Shown: positions 60,120 through 64,000 of the stretch, in pieces
How the letters are laid out: every line of letters begins with the position of its first letter
Numbering within the stretch: position 1 is the stretch's first letter
NCBI GenBank assembly: GCA_013420905.1
Contig: JAAXNY010000001.1
Span: 4,030,001 to 4,094,000, forward strand
Origin: Collybia mongolica
Lineage: Eukaryota > Basidiomycota > Agaricomycetes > Agaricales > Clitocybaceae
Length of the DNA stretch: 64,000 bases
Direction: 5' to 3'
Notes under the pieces: generated by a model
The model's input: only the letters and a program-made list of their open reading frames with translations
What the model was told of the DNA's origin: nothing
Databases searched by the model: none
Made by a program: the position numbers and the translations under genes

Positions 60120-61895
60120 ATGCCGGAAATTTCTGTTGGCGCGCAAATTTTCGACCTCGTCTTCCATCCAACCCATTCAACTCTCTATACGGGTCTCCTT
60201 ACAGGTCACGTAAGAGCATATGCATATAACGAACAAGGAAATCACAAACGGACGTTTTCGCTCCGTCCATCAAAACGCTCATGTCGAAGCCTGACGATCG
60301 ACGAAGACGGCTCACACCTGTACGCAGTTGGAAAGTCAAAGGCATTGAGGTGAGTAACCAATCATATATAGCCCTTCTCATCACACTGATGGACATTGTA
60401 GTATTATTGATACAGTGACCGAGGCCCTTGAAATAAGAGTTGGAGCACACAAGTGAGTTCTCGCTAATATTTCTAGGTTCCACGACCACACGGATTGATA
60501 CAGTTAGTAACCTCAAGTGCACCAATCAATCGTATCAAATATCTGATGCCGTGGCTCCTGTCCACTGGAGATGACGACGGAGTGATCAAGGTGTGTGTTT
60601 TGTGTCTCATTCCGGAAATTCAGCAAATCTAGATCTTGCATATTTAGTTGTGGGACCCTCGGCAGAAAGAATGTATACGAACATACAACCAACATTTCGA
60701 TTATATTACGGACTTCTTATGGTTAGATGACAAAAAGCAACTTGTTGCAACAAGGTAAGTACAATCACACAAGATATTGTGATAGAGTTTACAGTTTAGA
60801 AACAACTTCTTCAGTGGGGATGGAACGTTATCAGTCATGGATGTTCGCTCAAAGAAGCCGGAACCCTTCGCCCAGTCCGAGGATCAGGAAGATGAGCTTC
60901 TATCCATTGTTGCTATCAGAGGGTATGTTCTCGTTTACGTTAAATCTCTCGCTTCCTTCCTGTTGGCTTTAAACATCATGTGGGATTGTGTTCAGACGAA
61001 ATTGCAGCCCCTTGCACTCGTCACGGTCTACACGGCACTACCGCCAATTGCACAACAATTCGGTTTTAACCTATCATTTCCCTCGATGCTGATGCACTCC
61101 TACCCCTTATTAGGGGAGCTAAAGTGGTGGTTGGAACCCAAATTGGGATCCTCTCCGTCTTTAACCGCAGTAGTGGTTGGGGAGATTGTGTTGACAGAAT
61201 ACCTGGGTGGGTCCACATGTGTCTTAGCTTACGCAACCTGTGTCCGGCCGACTTATTTCCAATTTCTTAGTCACCCGCACTCCGTAGATGCTTTGTGCGC
61301 ACTGCCATCTGTACTGCCAAATGTGGACACATCAAATACGATTCTCACTGGTTCATCCGATGGATTTGTACGGGCCATGAAGGTCTTACCCACCAAACTA
61401 TTGGGAGTCGTCGCAGATCATGGTGAATGGCCTGTTGAGCGCATCGCAATCGGAGGCGGTGCTGGTGGTCAACTAACCTTGGAGGACGATAGCTCCTTGA
61501 GTAGGGCCCGAGGCAAGGTAGACAACTGGAAGGATGAGCATAGCGACGAAGAGGAAGCGCATCCGGAACATCGGGGCCGCTGGTGGGTCGGAAGCGTAGG
61601 CCATGAAGAAGTATTGCGCTTGACGGATTTGGAGGCGTTCTTCCATGAACAACAACAGGGTGGAGTAGAAGATGCAGAAGGCGATAGTAGGGAACACATC
61701 GATACCGACGAAATTTCAGACGAGGAGCATGCAGAACCAGAAATTCCAGAGGCGAGCTCAGATTCAGGCGACGAATCAGACGCGCCCAAGGTCAAAAAAC
61801 GCAAGCGCAAACCCGAAAAAGACCCTCTAGCTGTCAAGAAGAAAAAAGGGAAAAACACTGTCGAAGCTGAACCGACGTTTTTTGATGAGCTATAG
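60120..61895 (+). CDS. JIP5: WD-repeat protein JIP5/WDR55
   Basis: WD40 propeller protein of the JIP5/WDR55 family, nucleolar and needed for ribosome biogenesis in yeast. Exon 1 starts MPEISVGAQIFDLVFHPTHS (ATG 60120). Later blades: LSIIDTVTEALEIRVGAHN/APINRIKYL, LLSTGDDDGVIK/LWDPRQ, FDYITDFLWLDDKKQLVAT/SGDGTLSVMDVRSKK and IVAIRG/GAKVVVGTQIGILSVFN. Then comes HPHSVDALCALP and the family signature SSDGFVRAMKVLPTKLLGVV with HGEWPVERIAIG. GRWWVGSVGHEEVLRLTDLE ends the propeller, followed by an acidic stretch and a Lys-rich nucleolar-type tail (KKRKRKPEKDPLAVKKKKG). The long open frame from 60837 runs through two real introns (about 60923-61109 and 61208-61269), whose in-frame translation is hydrophobic and not part of the protein. 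Five further GT..AG joins keep frame. Confidence 0.9.
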
Positions 61896-63062
61896 ATAGG
61901 TGGATTCCCTTTGTAGGACCCCGCTTTAATTCCGTCACAAGATGTACTCTGTACCTCTAGATTCACCGACTCTCGCTTATTTTGAACCACGTTGCCTTAA
62001 TCTAACCGCAACGCGTCTTCAATGTTGCTACAATTGTTAAGTTGTTGATCGCCGCAAGTATCTAGCGAGAGCGTGAGGAACAAAGTAGCCACTGCGTGTC
62101 AAGACTCGTCAATACGACATATAGCAACTGCTCAAATGTCAATGTGATGACGAGTGACATCAATAAGTCAACCACTTCAATTGAGGTCCATCTGCTATAT
62201 CCCACATAATTCTTGACAAGATGGCAACTAAAGCCTGGCCCATGTGCAAGTGCAGAACAGCTTTACGCGAATAACCTTCATACCTACGATCACCAAGGAA
62301 TTCTCGGGCAGATTTTGGGGTAATTTACTTGTCACCAGGGCTCGCGGGGAATAATGCAAGACCATCATTGTAACAAGGCGGAATAGGGAAGCTACGCGAG
62401 GTATTTAGGCGAGATCTCTTCCCAAGGCTATGTCGAGTACTCGTCCACGTGCGCTCCCCGAGGTTGGCTTTCCAAGCAAGAGATGATATACCTCCGGACG
62501 TAGGTGAAAGATAAATGTGCGTATACGCAGCCGATGGCCGTATGTGATACCGGCGGAGTCAAGAATTGACGAATAAGGTCGAGAAGAACTTAATGGAGGC
62601 ATTCCGAAATCTTGGTAACACCTGGGCATCAGGCTGGATAATCGAACGGACCATTGGTTTTGAAATTCTATTGGTGGATGAAACTGCAAAGAAAGGTTTC
62701 CCGAAAAGGGGGTCGGCTATGTTGTAGGTAGCCACTGAAATCCGATATTTACATCAGGCATCCGTAAACATCGCTTCATGCTTATGTTCGCGCATCGCGG
62801 GCTCCTCTTGTTTTCCCTGCGCCGAATACATCAGTAGTATGAATTCCATCAAAACTAGTAGAACTTTAATCCCATCAGGCCGAGTTCGGAACATGGGTGT
62901 GATGAGTTACGCGTCACGTACGTTGGGAACGGAGTCACGTGGTCTTAGGGCGGATCATGCATCCCTCCATTCGTGCACGGACCCTGGAATAGTCAACTTG
63001 GCGCCTCTTGCTCCACTACACGCTCTTGGAGACGACTGCAACCACAAAAATAACGCAACAAC
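61896..63062. promoter_or_regulatory. intergenic region before the ALDH7 gene
   Basis: About 1.2 kb. A minus-strand ORF at 62405-62689 has no recognised motif, and nearby frames also give nothing firm. The right part is presumed promoter of the ALDH7-type gene. Confidence 0.5.
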
Positions 63063-64000
63063 ATGATAGTAGCGAAGCATGCCATTTCAAGAATCAAATC
63101 CACTCATTTGACGCGTGGTTTATCTAGTCGCGCCTCGACCGTGCTCTCCTCGCTCGGTATTTCCACCACAGACGAGCTCTCAGGAGTATATGATGGGGAA
63201 TGGCGAGGTTCTGGGGAAATCCTCAAATCTGTCTGTCCGACTACTGGGGAAACTCTCGCCCGTGTGAAGACTGCCACTCCTCAAGAACTCCATGATGCTC
63301 TCGGTAGGACACGCGAGGCATACACTATCTTCCGCAGTGTGTGCAAACACTTTTGATTCCTTTTTAAACGTTTTGATGGGTGGGTTTAGACGTTCCTGCT
63401 CCACGCAGAGGTGAAATTCTGCGGCAAATACGAGAGGCTCTGGCAACCAAGGTTTGCCAAATTCTCGGACCGTCCATCAAGAAGTAATTAAGTTCCAATC
63501 CTTAGCGTAATGAACTTGGTGCTCTTGTTTCTCTTGAAATGGGAAAAATTAGAACAGAAGGTGTCGGAGAGGTTCAAGAATTTATTGATATTGTACGTTA
63601 AAAATTACTCTCAACCAGGTCTTGTCATTAAAGATCCAATGTAGTGTGATTACGCAGTTGGTTTGTCAAGAATGATGAACGGAAATTTGATCGCATCAGA
63701 AAGACCAGGCCATTCTATCTTAGAAGGTTTGCGCCCAATGTACTCTCTTTGATTTGCTTTGACACTTTTACCCAGTGCCCAATCCCTTGGGAGTCGTTGC
63801 CGTGTTATCAGCCTTTAACTTTCCCGTGGCGGTGTACGGATGGTAAATTTTTAAATGATCTCAGCATGTATGGTCGCAAGTATTAACTGAAATGAGCACA
63901 GGAATCTCGCTTTGTCATTCGCTGCTGGAAACGCGACCATTTGGAAACCGTCGCCCACTACTCCTTTGTGTTCAATAGCGGTTACTAGTATAGTCGCTCG
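63063..64000 (+). CDS. ALDH7-type aldehyde dehydrogenase (antiquitin-like), 5' part
   Basis: NAD-dependent aldehyde dehydrogenase of the ALDH7/alpha-aminoadipic semialdehyde dehydrogenase type; only the N-terminal third is in the window. Exon 1 starts [20 protein letters not shown] (ATG 63063), Arg/Ser-rich and without acids, a likely mitochondrial presequence. [19 protein letters not shown] and [20 protein letters not shown] follow. Later exons give [90 protein letters not shown] and [32 protein letters not shown] and [19 protein letters not shown] are typical of ALDH7. The NAD-site lysine (WKPS) is present; the catalytic Cys lies beyond the right edge. Introns of about 50 bases separate the exons. 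Confidence 0.9.

Noticed and set aside
60923..61269. Hydrophobic membrane-like stretch in the long ORF of the JIP5 gene
   Set aside because: It is intron sequence plus an exon read in the wrong frame; splicing replaces it with GAKVVVGTQIGILSVFN and restores the WD repeats.
62405..62689. Minus-strand ORF ending RVLDIALGRDLA, resembling a methyltransferase SAM loop
   Set aside because: Only a short partial likeness to LDIGTGTG, sited at the very end of the ORF with nothing following it as a methyltransferase would need.

Overview
The window comes from a filamentous fungus, most likely a mushroom-forming basidiomycete (Agaricomycetes). Genes are split by many short introns (about 45-70 bases, GT..AG), are packed on both strands, and include families typical of that group: two DUF6534 seven-helix membrane proteins, F-box/LRR proteins with the Agaricomycete N-terminus, a Con-6-type protein and a DUF1680 glycosidase. 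Exon joins were made by eye from frame, splice sites and family consensus, so gene ends are firmer than some internal junctions. I cannot name the species.

Layout, left half. 1-1054: 3'-truncated MurQ-like etherase (-). 2084-3856: DUF6534 membrane protein (-). 6545-7521: Rab18-type GTPase (+) with a GC-AG intron. 8024-8492: decayed copy (+) of the MYND-finger gene found at 23460-24598 (-). 8893-10464: F-box protein (-). 11033-12320: cleavage factor Im 25 kDa subunit (-). 12741-17711: SulP transporter with STAS and cyclic-nucleotide-binding-like domains (+), followed by a 59-bp direct repeat pair around a small ORF. 18453-22962: large Dbl-type RhoGEF (-). 26250-27755: second DUF6534 protein (-). 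28478-29086: Con-6-like protein (-).

Layout, right half. 30097-30669: Ser/Thr kinase remnant (+). 31747-32590: WH1+CRIB protein resembling the N-terminal half of WASP (-). 33363-33851: Asterix/PAT10-like ER protein (-). 34168-35853: ArsB/NhaD-type permease (-). 36425-38910: CorA-like protein (+). 39804-43052: secreted DUF1680/GH127-like glycosidase (-). 43885-46377: GT32-like glycosyltransferase (-). 46654-48411: seryl-tRNA synthetase (-). 48822-49541 and 50642-52639: two proteins I do not recognise (+). 53214-56980: IRE1 (+). 57626-59525: F-box protein (+). 60120-61895: JIP5/WDR55 (+). 63063-end: ALDH7-type dehydrogenase, cut by the window edge (+).

Most of this is eukaryotic housekeeping (mRNA 3' processing, vesicle traffic, ER stress sensing and membrane-protein insertion, tRNA charging, ribosome biogenesis, ion transport) mixed with fast-evolving fungal families and decayed copies in the gene-poor stretches at 1-6.5, 8, 23-31 and 38.9-43.9 kb. 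I saw no prokaryote-like cluster, CRISPR array, intact transposon or rRNA. The points most worth following are the intact/decayed MYND pair, the VCA-less WASP-like protein, the MurQ-like gene in a fungus, and the 59-bp repeat pair.
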